This document shows, in pieces, positions 1 through 8,097 of a DNA stretch of 38,186 nucleotides. The translations under genes and the position numbers were made by a program. The notes beneath the pieces were generated by a model. The model made no database searches, was not told the origin of the DNA, and saw only the letters and a list, made by a program, of their open reading frames with translations. The stretch's first letter is position 1; each line of letters opens with the position of its first letter. The DNA is from Caryophanales bacterium UBA6356 (GTDB taxonomy: Bacteria > Bacillota_I > Bacilli_A > RFN20 > CAG-826), in contig DJRQ01000044.1 in assembly GCA_002440125.1 (NCBI GenBank), forward strand, positions 1 to 38,186. The letters run 5' to 3'.

Positions 1-7
1 GGCTGGT

Positions 8-27
8 GTGGACTCTTTTTGAGCCAC
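8..27 (+). other. small hairpin at the window edge
   Basis: GTGG-a-CTC pairs with GAGCCAC around a TTTTT loop, giving seven pairs with one bulged base. There is no T run after it, so a terminator for an unseen upstream gene is only a guess. Confidence 0.25.
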
Positions 28-50
28 ATTGTTAGAAAGGTGGTTTCCTT

Positions 51-992
51 ATGAAATACCAAAATACGTCGAGAACGCTTAGTTTCCTCTTTCACGCTAT
101 CATAACGATGGCTTTTGGAGCACTTGGCCTTTATTTCGGAGCTTTCGTTGTTCCGCAATTTTTCACGGCTGGGTATATGACGTGGAGAGATTCTCTTTTC
201 GATGCTCCTTATTTCCTTTACCTCGAATTCGCGGTTATCGGATTTACGTTCATGCTATTAAGCGGCTATGGCACCTATCAAGCCTGGCTTGGCCTTTCAC
301 GTCCTAATGACGACGCTCCAGTGGTGAAAAGCTTAACGGTCTTCGTTACGGAAGGCTGGATCATCAGCCTTGCTCTTCTTCTCCACGGCATCCTTCTCTT
401 CGACGTCACTGCCAATGGAACAAATATGGCTTTCGCGGTTGTGATTTCTCTTATCTTTGCCATTTTGATGCTTATTGCTACCAATATCCCGATGGTTAAG
501 CTTTACGATGGAAAAGATCAAAAACAACTCCTTTTCTTCCTTTTGCTTGGTGCTGCTATTTTCACTGGCTTAATGGTTTTGGAAGTGGGCGTTGGGCTTT
601 TGCTCATGCTAAAGGAAACCTTCTCCGCTAAAATGCCCGCCCTTTATATGCTTTTGACGATGATTCTCCAAAATGGCATTGCCTTTGTCTTCTTCCTTTT
701 GTCCGCTTTATTGGTGAAGAAGGGAAGGACTTCTTTGGCGGGCTATCTTGCGTCCGGAAGCGCCTTTGCTCTTGGCGCAGGGCTTGTTGTCTATGGCGCA
801 TTGGATATGGTTTTCTACGATAAGCCCGTTCATTTCAATCTTGTGGATACGCCGATTCATGGTGCTGCTCAAAATGGCTTTGGTTATGGCTTCCCAGTCA
901 TGGCTATTGTCGTTGGCACTGTTGTCTTAGCGGGTGCTTGCTATCTTCTTTGGGCCTCTTCTCGCGAAGGGAAGAAAGCTTTGGCGAAGTAG
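51..992 (+). CDS. multi-pass membrane protein, unknown function
   Basis: The 313-residue product has about eight hydrophobic segments (near residues 12-36, 55-78, 98-118, 126-145, 160-188, 198-222, 230-253 and 278-302) and a Lys/Arg-rich C-terminus (SREGKKALAK), which fits an integral inner-membrane protein. The ATG is preceded by a GAAAGGTGG ribosome-binding site at good spacing. It appears monocistronic, since a strong terminator follows at 1015-1038. I recognise no catalytic motif, transporter signature or family, so function is left open. The reading frame is well supported by length and composition. Confidence 0.75.
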   Translation: MKYQNTSRTLSFLFHAIITMAFGALGLYFGAFVVPQFFTAGYMTWRDSLFDAPYFLYLEFAVIGFTFMLLSGYGTYQAWLGLSRPNDDAPVVKSLTVFVTEGWIISLALLLHGILLFDVTANGTNMAFAVVISLIFAILMLIATNIPMVKLYDGKDQKQLLFFLLLGAAIFTGLMVLEVGVGLLLMLKETFSAKMPALYMLLTMILQNGIAFVFFLLSALLVKKGRTSLAGYLASGSAFALGAGLVVYGALDMVFYDKPVHFNLVDTPIHGAAQNGFGYGFPVMAIVVGTVVLAGACYLLWASSREGKKALAK

Positions 993-1014
993 TTTTCGTA
1001 TCGATTATTGCTTG

Positions 1015-1038
1015 AAGCGTGGGGAACCACGCTTTTTT
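1015..1038 (+). terminator. intrinsic terminator after the first membrane protein gene
   Basis: AAGCGTGG pairs perfectly with CCACGCTT around a GGAA loop, and the 3' arm runs into TTTTTT. It lies 23 bases after the stop codon of the upstream gene. Confidence 0.9.
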
Positions 1039-1339
1039 GGTCTTTTCAAATCCTTTAATATGGTTTTCTAAAATGTTTGATGTTTGAAGATAGCAACTAA
1101 ATTCTTTTGCTCTCGGCTCGAGGTTTTCTCTATGTCAAAAAGCAAAATGCCTATACTTTTGCCAACCGACTCCATTGATTTAAGAATATGTTTTGCTACC
1201 CCTGTCCAAAACGCCGAAGCGTTCTTCTAAATAGCTTGGAAGTGACGGTTGTTCTTTTTTGGGCGAGAAGGCCTTTAGATTGCTTCTTATAAGCCTTGCT
1301 TTATTTGAAATCATAAGGCCATCGAAAGCCTTGTTTTCT
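1039..1339. other. intergenic stretch without a recognisable gene
   Basis: About 300 bases between a plus-strand and a minus-strand terminator. No frame gives a convincing gene. The minus frame from about 1340 to 1180 stays open and has a protein-like composition, but it has no start or ribosome-binding site of its own. At most it is the tail of a decayed gene. Confidence 0.4.
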
Positions 1340-1370
1340 AAAAAAGAAAAACCTCGCCAAGAGACGAGGT
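1340..1370 (-). terminator. intrinsic terminator for the minus-strand small membrane protein
   Basis: Read on the minus strand, ACCTCG pairs with CGAGGT around TCTCTTGG and is followed by a TTTTTCTTTTTT tract. It begins about 26 bases after the stop codon at 1397. Confidence 0.9.
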
Positions 1371-1396
1371 CATTTTTGTTTTGGGGAAAGGGTTTA

Positions 1397-1981
1397 TTAA
1401 GCGGTGATAGCGGAAGCGGCAATGCCGACTCCAGCAACGACGGAGCAAATGCCGGAAAGGATAGCGCCATAGCCAAGTTTGAGGTATTCGCTAAAATCAA
1501 TGGACACTCCATTGGACTCGTATTTAGCGATATCGCCACAGATCGGTTGAGCGCAGAAGAACATGATGCCAGCGGCCAAGAAGCAAAGGAAGGCAACAAA
1601 GGCCAACGCTTTGAAGAGGCCTGTCTTTGCTCCCGTAAACTTCAGAACCAACAAAGCAGCGGCAAGCAAAATACCAACCAAGAGGATGATGAACATCATG
1701 AGGGCACCCACATGCATATCTACTTCCATATCTCCGACGCTTGATTGATTGCCCAAAGCAGAAGTCACTTGTCCTTTGCCGCCGAAAGCAAGAGCGAAAC
1801 CGCTGATAGAAAGCGTGGAACTAACCTTCGTTTCAAAAACCGGAATCGTACCTTCCCAAGAGGACACAAGAATCGGTGTCATCATGAGAGCGAGTGCGAC
1901 CCCTCCCAATGCAATAGCGATGATTGCAAGAAGGCCACTTAAAAATCCTTTCCCAGAACTTTTACTTTTTGTTTTTCCCAT
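1397..1981 (-). CDS. small four-helix membrane protein, unknown function
   Basis: The 194-residue product starts at the ATG at 1981 (MGKTKSKSSGKG). An in-frame upstream ATG at 2041 would add 20 residues, but AGGAGA at 1993-1998 favours the internal start. A basic N-terminus precedes a hydrophobic segment (about 12-37). An extracytoplasmic-looking loop rich in Ser, Gly and Thr follows, then three more hydrophobic segments (about 92-112, 118-140 and 168-190). The tetraspan layout suggests a membrane protein, but I recognise no family. A minus-strand terminator follows. Confidence 0.7.
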   Translation of the reverse strand: MGKTKSKSSGKGFLSGLLAIIAIALGGVALALMMTPILVSSWEGTIPVFETKVSSTLSISGFALAFGGKGQVTSALGNQSSVGDMEVDMHVGALMMFIILLVGILLAAALLVLKFTGAKTGLFKALAFVAFLCFLAAGIMFFCAQPICGDIAKYESNGVSIDFSEYLKLGYGAILSGICSVVAGVGIAASAITA

Positions 1982-2082
1982 ATCTAGAAAAATCTCCTTT
2001 GTGATTATTCTATAGGGAATTGGGAAAGGAGGTATAGACAAAAATATATTTTTGTTTGGAAAATGAAAATAATGGGGCTTTA

Positions 2083-2580
2083 CTATTGTTTTTTTGTTTT
2101 TTTGCGCATGAAATCATGGATTTCAATATATTCGTCATAAAGCTCGATTATTTCCCTTGTGGGATCTTCGTATTCCGCTTTCAAGCGTTCCATGGCCTGC
2201 TCTGGAACGATGCGGTCTTGGCAACGCATTTTGTTTTGGGCATCGCTCACTTCGAAAGGCACTTTGATAAGGACAAGAATGTGTTTGTCGAATTCCGGTG
2301 TAGCGCGGAAGTACTTTTCGCGAAGCTTGTTTTGGAGGTTCGTGGCATCTGCAATAACAGTTACATTTTCTTCTTTGCCATATTGATGTATCAGTTCATT
2401 GAAGGTTTCCCAAACCTTTTTTTCATCCCGGAAGTCGTTTGGCTTTCCCCATAGGGAGACACGTATTTCGTCGCTTGCGACGATGTGGGTATTTTCGTGG
2501 GTCGCTTGGTATTCTTTGGCCCAAGTGCTTTTGCCACTTCCTGGAATGGCGCTTAGGAGAATAAAAGTTTTCATCGCCAT
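2083..2580 (-). CDS. P-loop kinase of the polynucleotide kinase-like (AAA_33) type
   Basis: This 165-residue protein has a Walker A motif (PGSGKSTWA, about residues 13-21) right after the first beta strand, a SDEIR segment and an ADATN segment near residue 98. A late R-x-x-P region (RIVPEQAMERL) is typical of the lid of small ATP-dependent kinases related to T4 polynucleotide kinase and zeta-toxin folds. It should transfer a phosphate from ATP, but the acceptor (RNA or DNA 5' end, or a small molecule) cannot be told from sequence. The start is 2580 or the in-frame ATG at 2574; neither has a clear ribosome-binding site. No toxin-antitoxin partner lies beside it. Confidence 0.75.
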   Translation of the reverse strand: MAMKTFILLSAIPGSGKSTWAKEYQATHENTHIVASDEIRVSLWGKPNDFRDEKKVWETFNELIHQYGKEENVTVIADATNLQNKLREKYFRATPEFDKHILVLIKVPFEVSDAQNKMRCQDRIVPEQAMERLKAEYEDPTREIIELYDEYIEIHDFMRKKTKKQ

Positions 2581-2659
2581 TAATCTTACAAAGATGGAAT
2601 AGTTTTGTTTAGCTATTTTTCCTTTCTTTTCATATCAGAATGAATTATTGTTCGTATTG

Positions 2660-2699
2660 ACGTGTTCTTCCTCTGAACCACGTATAAAAAACAAGGAGG
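2660..2699 (+). promoter_or_regulatory. preQ1-I riboswitch controlling queT translation
   Basis: ACGTG (2660-2664) pairs with CACGT (2679-2683) around a C/U-rich loop beginning TTCT. It is followed immediately by an A-rich tail (ATAAAAAAC) ending in the AAGGAGG ribosome-binding site of queT. This matches the compact preQ1 class I aptamer, in which the tail docks into the P1 groove and pairs with the loop. The ribosome-binding site lies in the tail, so ligand binding should block translation. The downstream genes are all queuosine genes, as expected. Pattern seen here; class assigned from remembered family features. Confidence 0.87.
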
Positions 2700-2704
2700 C
2701 CTTT

Positions 2705-3262
2705 ATGGTCAAAAATTCAAATGGCGGTGAGCCGTCTCACAATCAGAGCGATTTCATGCGGAGGGAACCTGTCCGCGATGTGGCGTTCAATGCGGTTGTG
2801 GCGGCTCTTTATTTTGCTTTGACGGTTTCTTTCGAACCCATTAGCTTTGGGGCCATTCAGTTCCGCATTAGCGAGATTCTTGTTCTTCTTTGCTTTTGGA
2901 GAAAGGATCTTATCGTTGGGCTTACGATTGGATGCGTCTTGTCGAATGCTTTCAGCTTCTCGTATTGGGATATCCTAATCGGATCCGGAGCCACTCTTGT
3001 GAGTTGCGTTTTCATGGTCTATCTCTCCCCTCGGCTTTATGTTGCGGCTTTATGGCCCATTCTTTTTAATGGACTCGTTGTCGGGGCTGAGCTTACTTGG
3101 CTTTATCCGGTTTTCCCAGAGTATTGGCAAAACGCTTTAAGCGTTGCAGGCGGCGAGCTTGTGGTCATGGCTATCGGCTATGTTGTTTGGCTTTTCTTAG
3201 TTCGGAATAAAGCTTTTTTCCGATTATTAAAGCCGAATGCTCACGCCTCCATCCTTTATTGA
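2705..3262 (+). CDS. queT: QueT-type queuosine precursor transporter (ECF S component)
   Basis: The 185-residue product carries a hydrophilic N-terminus, then about five or six membrane helices. It has QueT-family features including ALYFALTVSFEPISFG, the QFRISEIL segment and SNAFS. QueT proteins are substrate-binding S components of energy-coupling factor importers for preQ1 or related precursors. They depend on a shared ECF module encoded elsewhere; none is visible here. The ATG at 2705 is set by AAGGAGG at 2693-2699; an upstream in-frame ATG at 2648 falls before the riboswitch and is rejected. It heads the queuosine operon. Confidence 0.9.
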   Translation: MVKNSNGGEPSHNQSDFMRREPVRDVAFNAVVAALYFALTVSFEPISFGAIQFRISEILVLLCFWRKDLIVGLTIGCVLSNAFSFSYWDILIGSGATLVSCVFMVYLSPRLYVAALWPILFNGLVVGAELTWLYPVFPEYWQNALSVAGGELVVMAIGYVVWLFLVRNKAFFRLLKPNAHASILY

Positions 3263-3290
3263 TGATGGTTATCGGATTAAAATACCGACT

Positions 3291-4418
3291 ATGGAAAAGT
3301 CTTTTTATTTGGAAATAAAGCACATCGACAAGAATAGCGGCGCCCGCTATGGCATTTTGCATACTTGGCATGGAGATGTGGAAGTACCGTGCTTTATGCC
3401 TGTTGGAACCAATGCGACCGTCAAGACGTTAAGCCCAGAAGAGGTGAAGACCTTAGGGGCTGGCATTATCCTTGCAAACACTTACCATCTCCATCTTCGC
3501 CCAGGCGAGGATATCGTCCGAAAAGCAGGCGGCCTTCATCGTTTTATGAATTACGATGGACCTATCTTAACGGATAGCGGCGGTTTCCAAGTATTTAGCT
3601 TGGCCAAGACGAGAAAAATTACAGAAGAAGGCGTCACTTTTAAAAATTACCTGGATGGCAGCAAAGAATTTTTGACTCCCGAAAAGGTCATTGCCATCGA
3701 AGAGTCGCTGGGTGCCGATATCATCATGTCTTTTGATGAGTGCATTCCTTATCCTGTTGAATATAAATACGCCAAAGCGAGCACAGAGCGGACGCTTCGA
3801 TGGGCGAAACGTGGTCTAGCGGCTCATAGCCGAGAAGACCAAGCGCTTTTTGGCATTGTTCAAGGTGGCGCGTTCAAGGATCTTCGCAAGTGGAGCGCCG
3901 AAGAGCTTTCCAAGCTTGATTTCCCAGGTTACTCCATCGGCGGGACTTCCATCGGAGAGCCGAAAGACGTTTGCTTCCAAATGATTGATGACGCTATTGC
4001 TTATTTGCCCTTAGAGAAGCCTCGCTATCTTATGGGGGTTGGCTCGTTGGATTATATTTTGGGTGGCATTGAACGGGGCATCGATATGTTTGATTGCGTC
4101 TTGCCAACGCGTATCGCCAGGCATGGCGCCTTAATGACAAGCCATGGCAGAATCAATATCAAAAAAGCGGAATACAAAGAAGACTTCACTCCTCTTGATC
4201 CTGAATGCGATTGCTATACTTGCAAGAACTACACGAAAGCCTACCTCAATCATCTTCAACGCGTGGATGAGGAGTTTGGAAAACGTCTGAATAGCATCCA
4301 TAACATTCGCTTCCTCATCAAAGTGGTAGAAGGAGCTCGTAAGGCTATCCAAGAGGATCGATTCTTGGAATATGAGCGGGAAGTCCTTCATAAATACGGT
4401 GATTCAAGGGGGTTTTAA
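3291..4418 (+). CDS. tgt: tRNA-guanine transglycosylase
   Basis: Tgt exchanges guanine 34 of GUN-anticodon tRNAs for preQ1. The 375-residue product has the family's core: TDSGGFQ with Asp95 as the base-recognition acid, GGTSIGEPKD in the barrel, FDCVLPTR with the presumed nucleophile Asp268, and a zinc site (Cys306, Cys308, Cys311 and His337, spaced as in Zymomonas Tgt). The chosen ATG lies 28 bases after queT. An in-frame upstream ATG at 3237 would overlap queT and has no better ribosome-binding site; the site before 3291 is also weak. The next gene is queA. Confidence 0.96.
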   Translation: MEKSFYLEIKHIDKNSGARYGILHTWHGDVEVPCFMPVGTNATVKTLSPEEVKTLGAGIILANTYHLHLRPGEDIVRKAGGLHRFMNYDGPILTDSGGFQVFSLAKTRKITEEGVTFKNYLDGSKEFLTPEKVIAIEESLGADIIMSFDECIPYPVEYKYAKASTERTLRWAKRGLAAHSREDQALFGIVQGGAFKDLRKWSAEELSKLDFPGYSIGGTSIGEPKDVCFQMIDDAIAYLPLEKPRYLMGVGSLDYILGGIERGIDMFDCVLPTRIARHGALMTSHGRINIKKAEYKEDFTPLDPECDCYTCKNYTKAYLNHLQRVDEEFGKRLNSIHNIRFLIKVVEGARKAIQEDRFLEYEREVLHKYGDSRGF

Positions 4419-4419
4419 C

Positions 4420-5478
4420 ATGGATATTTCGCTTTTTGATTATAATTTGCCAGAAGAGCTTATCGCTCAATCGCCTCTTTCCAAACGCGATGAATGCAAG
4501 CTTATGGTTGTAAATAGGGAAAAAAGGACGTACGAAACGCACCTCTTTCATGACATTTTGAATTATTTGGAACCCGGAGACGTCTTAGTAAGAAACAATA
4601 CTAAGGTGATTCCGGCGAGACTTCTTGGCCATAAGGTCGAGACGGGTGGGGCTATAGAGCTTTTGCTTTTGAAACAAATCGGCGAAGATACGTGGGAATG
4701 CCTCGTCGGCAACGCCAAAAGCGTCAAAGTTGGGAGCCACTCTTCCTTTGGCGATGGACGTTTGAAGGCGACGTGCGTTGGGGTCAAAGAAGAAGGCCTC
4801 CGCGACATGCATTTTGAATATCAGGGGATATTCCTTGAGGTTCTTGAGTCACTTGGCCAGATGCCCTTGCCTCCCTACATCAAGAAACAATGTGCGAATA
4901 ATGATGATTATCAAACCGTCTACGCCAAGATTCCAGGAAGCGCTGCTGCCCCGACGGCCGGTTTTCATTTTACGAAAGAACTTTTCGAGGAGATTCGGAA
5001 GAAAGGCATTGAGGTTATCGATATCACTCTAAACATCGGTTTGGGGACTTTCCGTCCTGTGAAAGTGCAAGATACCAAAGACCACGTGATGCATAGCGAG
5101 GTTTATGAGATAGACGGGAAAGCAGCCGATCGACTCAATCTAGCAAAGAAAGAAGGAAGAAGAATAATCGCCATCGGGACAACCTCGATTCGTACCCTTG
5201 AAAGCGTTTATTCAAAATATGGCAAATTCGTTGCCACGCGCGAACCGACTCGCCTTTTCATCGAACCTGGTTACGCTTATAAAGCGGTTGATGCGGTGGT
5301 GACGAATTTCCACCTTCCCAAAAGCACTCTTGTGGAGCTCGTAAGCGCCTTCATGGGGAGGAAATTCACCCTCGCTTGCTATCAAGAGGCCGTGAAGGAA
5401 GGCTATCGCTTCTTTTCCTTTGGCGATGCGATGTTTATCTATGGAAAATATGACTATAACAAAAACCTCGACGACTAA
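4420..5478 (+). CDS. queA: S-adenosylmethionine:tRNA ribosyltransferase-isomerase
   Basis: QueA transfers and isomerises the ribosyl group of S-adenosylmethionine onto preQ1-modified tRNA, giving epoxyqueuosine. The 352-residue length is normal. Family motifs include FDYNLPEELIAQ at the N-terminus, LVRNNTKVIPARL, PGSAAAPTAGFHFT near the centre and TNFHLPKSTL toward the C-terminus. The ATG at 4420 follows the tgt stop by one base, and its ribosome-binding site (AAGGGGG) lies inside the end of tgt, so the two are probably translationally coupled. An upstream in-frame ATG at 4372 inside tgt is not used. Confidence 0.97.
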   Translation: MDISLFDYNLPEELIAQSPLSKRDECKLMVVNREKRTYETHLFHDILNYLEPGDVLVRNNTKVIPARLLGHKVETGGAIELLLLKQIGEDTWECLVGNAKSVKVGSHSSFGDGRLKATCVGVKEEGLRDMHFEYQGIFLEVLESLGQMPLPPYIKKQCANNDDYQTVYAKIPGSAAAPTAGFHFTKELFEEIRKKGIEVIDITLNIGLGTFRPVKVQDTKDHVMHSEVYEIDGKAADRLNLAKKEGRRIIAIGTTSIRTLESVYSKYGKFVATREPTRLFIEPGYAYKAVDAVVTNFHLPKSTLVELVSAFMGRKFTLACYQEAVKEGYRFFSFGDAMFIYGKYDYNKNLDD

Positions 5479-5488
5479 TGGAACGAAA

Positions 5489-6160
5489 GTGAATTATTAC
5501 GATAAAAGTCTCGAAATCCTTTCAGAACTTGGTTCTTTTGATCATAAGCCAACTCTTTTGATGCATGTCTGTTGCGGGCCTTGTTCTTGCTTCCCCCTTG
5601 TCTTTTTATGCCCACATTTCGATGTGACTCTTTATTACAACAATAGCAACATTTATCCGGCGAAGGAGTTCGATAAGAGACTCCAAACCCTTCAAGAGCT
5701 ACTTCGGGACCTAGAGAAAGACTACGGTTATCACGTCAAGCTCATTACGCCTCCTTATGACAACGCTTCTTATAACCAAGAACTCTCTTTTTATTCCACT
5801 AGCAAAGAAGGTGGGCCAAGGTGTCTTTTTTGCTATGAAAAGCGAATGCGCGAAGCCTATGACTATGCCGATAAAAACGGTTTCGATTTCTTTTGCACGG
5901 TCATGACTATTTCTCGGCAAAAGAACAGCCAAATCTTGAATCAAATCGGTCTAAAACTTGAAAAAGAACATCCTCATTGCCGATATTTTTGTAGTGATTT
6001 CAAGAAGAAAGACGGCGCTTTAAAAGGACGGGAAATCCGTCTTCGATACGGCCTCTACAATCAGAATTATTGTGGCTGCGTCTATAGCTATAACGAGATG
6101 TTGGAAAGAGTCTCAAAAGCAAGTCGAAAAGAAGAAAAAACAAGGGATGAAAAAGAATAA
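5489..6160 (+). CDS. queH: epoxyqueuosine reductase QueH
   Basis: QueH (old name DUF208) reduces epoxyqueuosine to queuosine in tRNA and replaces the unrelated QueG in many Firmicutes. The 223-residue protein has the family cysteine sets: HVCCGPCSC near residues 26-34, CLFCYEKRMREAYDYA near 112, and CGC near 195-197, which hold an iron-sulfur cluster and an adjacent metal site in this family. No ATG fits the family N-terminus. I chose the GTG at 5489 (NYYDKSLEIL), just after queA, with only a weak GGA site; ATG 5450 inside queA is the alternative. It ends the salvage operon. Confidence 0.9.
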   Translation: MNYYDKSLEILSELGSFDHKPTLLMHVCCGPCSCFPLVFLCPHFDVTLYYNNSNIYPAKEFDKRLQTLQELLRDLEKDYGYHVKLITPPYDNASYNQELSFYSTSKEGGPRCLFCYEKRMREAYDYADKNGFDFFCTVMTISRQKNSQILNQIGLKLEKEHPHCRYFCSDFKKKDGALKGREIRLRYGLYNQNYCGCVYSYNEMLERVSKASRKEEKTRDEKE

Positions 6161-6163
6161 AAA

Positions 6164-6195
6164 TTGTGCACAATGCACAAAGTTTTCTCCTTTTT
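6164..6195 (+). terminator. probable terminator after queH
   Basis: TTGTGCA pairs with TGCACAA around a three-base CAA loop four bases after the queH stop, followed by AGTTTTCTCCTTTTT. The T tract is interrupted, so strength is uncertain. Confidence 0.5.
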
Positions 6196-6281
6196 GAGCT
6201 CTTTTTCCAACAAAAAGCACGGCAAATAGCTATTTTTTGAGAAAATTGGGATTTCATCGAAAGAAAGCGATAAAAAATATG

Positions 6282-6310
6282 TTGACTAGCCTCGCGCACA
6301 GGGGTATATT
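6282..6310 (+). promoter_or_regulatory. main promoter of the ribosomal protein operon
   Basis: TTGACT (6282-6287) and TATATT (6305-6310) are separated by exactly 17 bases, giving a start near 6317 and a leader of about 130 bases before rpsJ. No equally good promoter is visible elsewhere in the operon. Confidence 0.85.
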
Positions 6311-6316
6311 TTCTCA

Positions 6317-6446
6317 CGCTGGCGCAAGTGCTGAAGTGCGATGTTGCTGACACACCGAGAGGCGTTGTCAAGACTCCCGGCTTAGTCAGGGAACTCGCAT
6401 GGAGCTTACGAAAGCAAGCCTGAAGAAATCTAAAGGAGGAAAATTC
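6317..6446 (+). promoter_or_regulatory. structured mRNA leader of the S10 operon
   Basis: CGCA (6323-6326) can pair with TGCG (6337-6340), which can alternatively pair with the CGCA near 6395. A second hairpin at 6349-6369 joins GACACACC and GGCGTTGTC across a GAGA (GNRA) tetraloop with one mismatch and one bulge. TCCC and GGGA further on can also pair. S10-operon leaders are known in other bacteria as sites of ribosomal-protein autoregulation; that role here is inference. Confidence 0.55.
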
Positions 6447-6761
6447 ATGGCGAAACAACAAGTCCTGCGCATTCGTTTGCAGGCCTACGACCATAAGATC
6501 CTCGACCTCGCCGTCGAAAAGATCATTGACGTAGCCAAGAAGACCAATGCTGGCGTCATTGGCCCTGTCCCTCTCCCAACCGAGAAACAGGTTTACACGA
6601 TCTTACGCGCTACCTTCAAGTACAAGGACAGCCGCGAACAATTCGAGATCCGTACGCACAAGAGATTGCTTGACATCACCAATCCAACCAAGGAAACGGT
6701 CGAAGCCATTCGTAAGCTCGATCTTCCAAATGGTGTGGATATCGATGTCACCGCGAAGTAA
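6447..6761 (+). CDS. rpsJ: 30S ribosomal protein S10
   Basis: S10 is a small-subunit head protein and, with NusB, an antitermination factor. The 104-residue product (AKQQVLRIRLQAYDHKILD, GPVPLPT) is full length. The ATG at 6447 is fixed by AAAGGAGG at 6433-6440. An in-frame ATG at 6399 in the leader would add 16 residues with no ribosome-binding site and is rejected. It is the first gene of the S10-spc-alpha operon, as usual in Firmicutes. Confidence 0.98.
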   Translation: MAKQQVLRIRLQAYDHKILDLAVEKIIDVAKKTNAGVIGPVPLPTEKQVYTILRATFKYKDSREQFEIRTHKRLLDITNPTKETVEAIRKLDLPNGVDIDVTAK

Positions 6762-6775
6762 GGGAGGAACGCATC

Positions 6776-7459
6776 ATGAAATCCATCATCGGAAGAAAAA
6801 TGGGCATGACCGAAGTCTTCGCCAGTGACGGAACAATGTATCCGGTCACTGTCATCGAAGTTCTTCCAAACACTGTTGTCCAAAAGAAAACAATCGAAAA
6901 AGATGGCTATGAAGCCCTCCAAATCGGTTATGAAGACATTAAGGAATCGCGCCTTAACAAACCTGAATTAGCCAAGTTCAAGAAACTCGGCATTGCCCCG
7001 AAAGCCCATCTCTATGAGCTCAAAGGCGATGAGATTTATGGAAAGAACGTGGGTGACACGCTCACGTGCGATATGTTCAAAGCGGGTGACGTCGTCGATG
7101 TCATCGGCACCACGAAGGGTCATGGCTACACCGGTACCATCAAGAAGTATGGCAATCACATCGGTCCAAAGGCCCATGGTTCCGGCTATCACCGTCAAAT
7201 TGGCTCTCTTGCCAATAACGGCCGTGATAACAACCGCGTTATCCCAGGCAAGACCATGTCCGGTCACTGGGGACCAGAACAAGCCACGATTCAAAACGTC
7301 ACTGTCATCGAATCGAATCCTGAGAAAGGCTACATCTTAGTGAAGGGTGGCGTCCCGGGAACCAAAAAAGCAATCGTTATGATTCGCAGCGCCATTCTCG
7401 CTCAATTTGGAAAGCCTGAGGTCAAACCTCTCCATGTTGCCGAGAAGAAAGGAGAATAA
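6776..7459 (+). CDS. rplC: 50S ribosomal protein L3
   Basis: L3 binds 23S rRNA near the peptidyl transferase centre and starts large-subunit assembly. The 227-residue protein begins with the family motif KSIIGRKMGMTEVF and contains GTTKGHGYTGTIKKYG and the GQTMSGHWG-like loop (GKTMSGHWGPEQ). Normal family length is about 210, so it carries only a short extra C-terminus. It has a GGGAGG ribosome-binding site and lies 14 bases after rpsJ. Confidence 0.98.
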   Translation: MKSIIGRKMGMTEVFASDGTMYPVTVIEVLPNTVVQKKTIEKDGYEALQIGYEDIKESRLNKPELAKFKKLGIAPKAHLYELKGDEIYGKNVGDTLTCDMFKAGDVVDVIGTTKGHGYTGTIKKYGNHIGPKAHGSGYHRQIGSLANNGRDNNRVIPGKTMSGHWGPEQATIQNVTVIESNPEKGYILVKGGVPGTKKAIVMIRSAILAQFGKPEVKPLHVAEKKGE

Positions 7460-7464
7460 CCCCA

Positions 7465-8097
7465 ATGGCAGATAAGAAAATCACTTTGCCGGTCGTTAAT
7501 CTCGCCGGCGAAAAGGTTGGAGAAATCAAACTCGACGCAAGCGTCTTCGGAATTGAAGATGCCAATGAACAAGTCGTTCACGATGCTGTTACCACTTATA
7601 TGGCCAACGCCCGTCAAGCGACTGCCAAAACCAAAAAACGCCACGAAGTGAGTGGCGGCGGCAAAAAGCCTTGGAGACAAAAGGGAACCGGGCGCGCCCG
7701 TGCGGGAAGCTCCCGCAGCCCAATCTGGGTTGGGGGCGGCAAGGTCTTCGGACCTGACGGCAACCAAAACTTCAAGGTTAGCCAAAACAAGAAAGCCCAC
7801 GCTCTTGCGCTTAAGACCGTTCTCTCGCAAAAAGCGAAAGAAGGACTCATCGTTGTCGATTCCCTCGCCCTTAAGGAAATCAGCACCAAATCCTTCGCCA
7901 ACGATCTCAAAGCCATCAACGCTTCTGGGAAAGTGCTTGTCATCGGTAACGACGAGAACCTCGTTAAGAGCGCTCGCAACATCGAAAAAGTTACCATCCA
8001 CGCTGTGAACAATGTCAGCGTTTACGACGTCCTTAACAATAACTACCTTGTCATTGGCAAAGAGGACATCGTTTCCCTCGAAGGAGGCCTTAAATAA
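7465..8097 (+). CDS. rplD: 50S ribosomal protein L4
   Basis: L4 lines the polypeptide exit tunnel and in some bacteria represses the S10 operon through the leader. The 210-residue product has the long basic tunnel loop (KTKKRHEVSGGGKKPWRQKGTG and RAGSSRSPIWVGGG) around residues 52-93. It starts five bases after rplC with an AAAGGAG site, and its stop overlaps the rplW start (TAATG), suggesting coupled translation. Confidence 0.98.
   Translation: MADKKITLPVVNLAGEKVGEIKLDASVFGIEDANEQVVHDAVTTYMANARQATAKTKKRHEVSGGGKKPWRQKGTGRARAGSSRSPIWVGGGKVFGPDGNQNFKVSQNKKAHALALKTVLSQKAKEGLIVVDSLALKEISTKSFANDLKAINASGKVLVIGNDENLVKSARNIEKVTIHAVNNVSVYDVLNNNYLVIGKEDIVSLEGGLK

Noticed and set aside
1180..1343. Open minus-strand tail with protein-like composition
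   Set aside because: It lies beyond a terminator, has no start signal, and matches no family I recognise. Kept only as a possible relic in the intergenic note.
1259..1744. 161-codon plus-strand open frame
   Set aside because: It is the reverse of the small membrane protein gene and its terminator, has no ribosome-binding site and an unlikely composition.
6399..6446. ATG in the S10 leader in frame with rpsJ
   Set aside because: No ribosome-binding site, and the conserved S10 N-terminus begins at 6447 behind AAAGGAGG.
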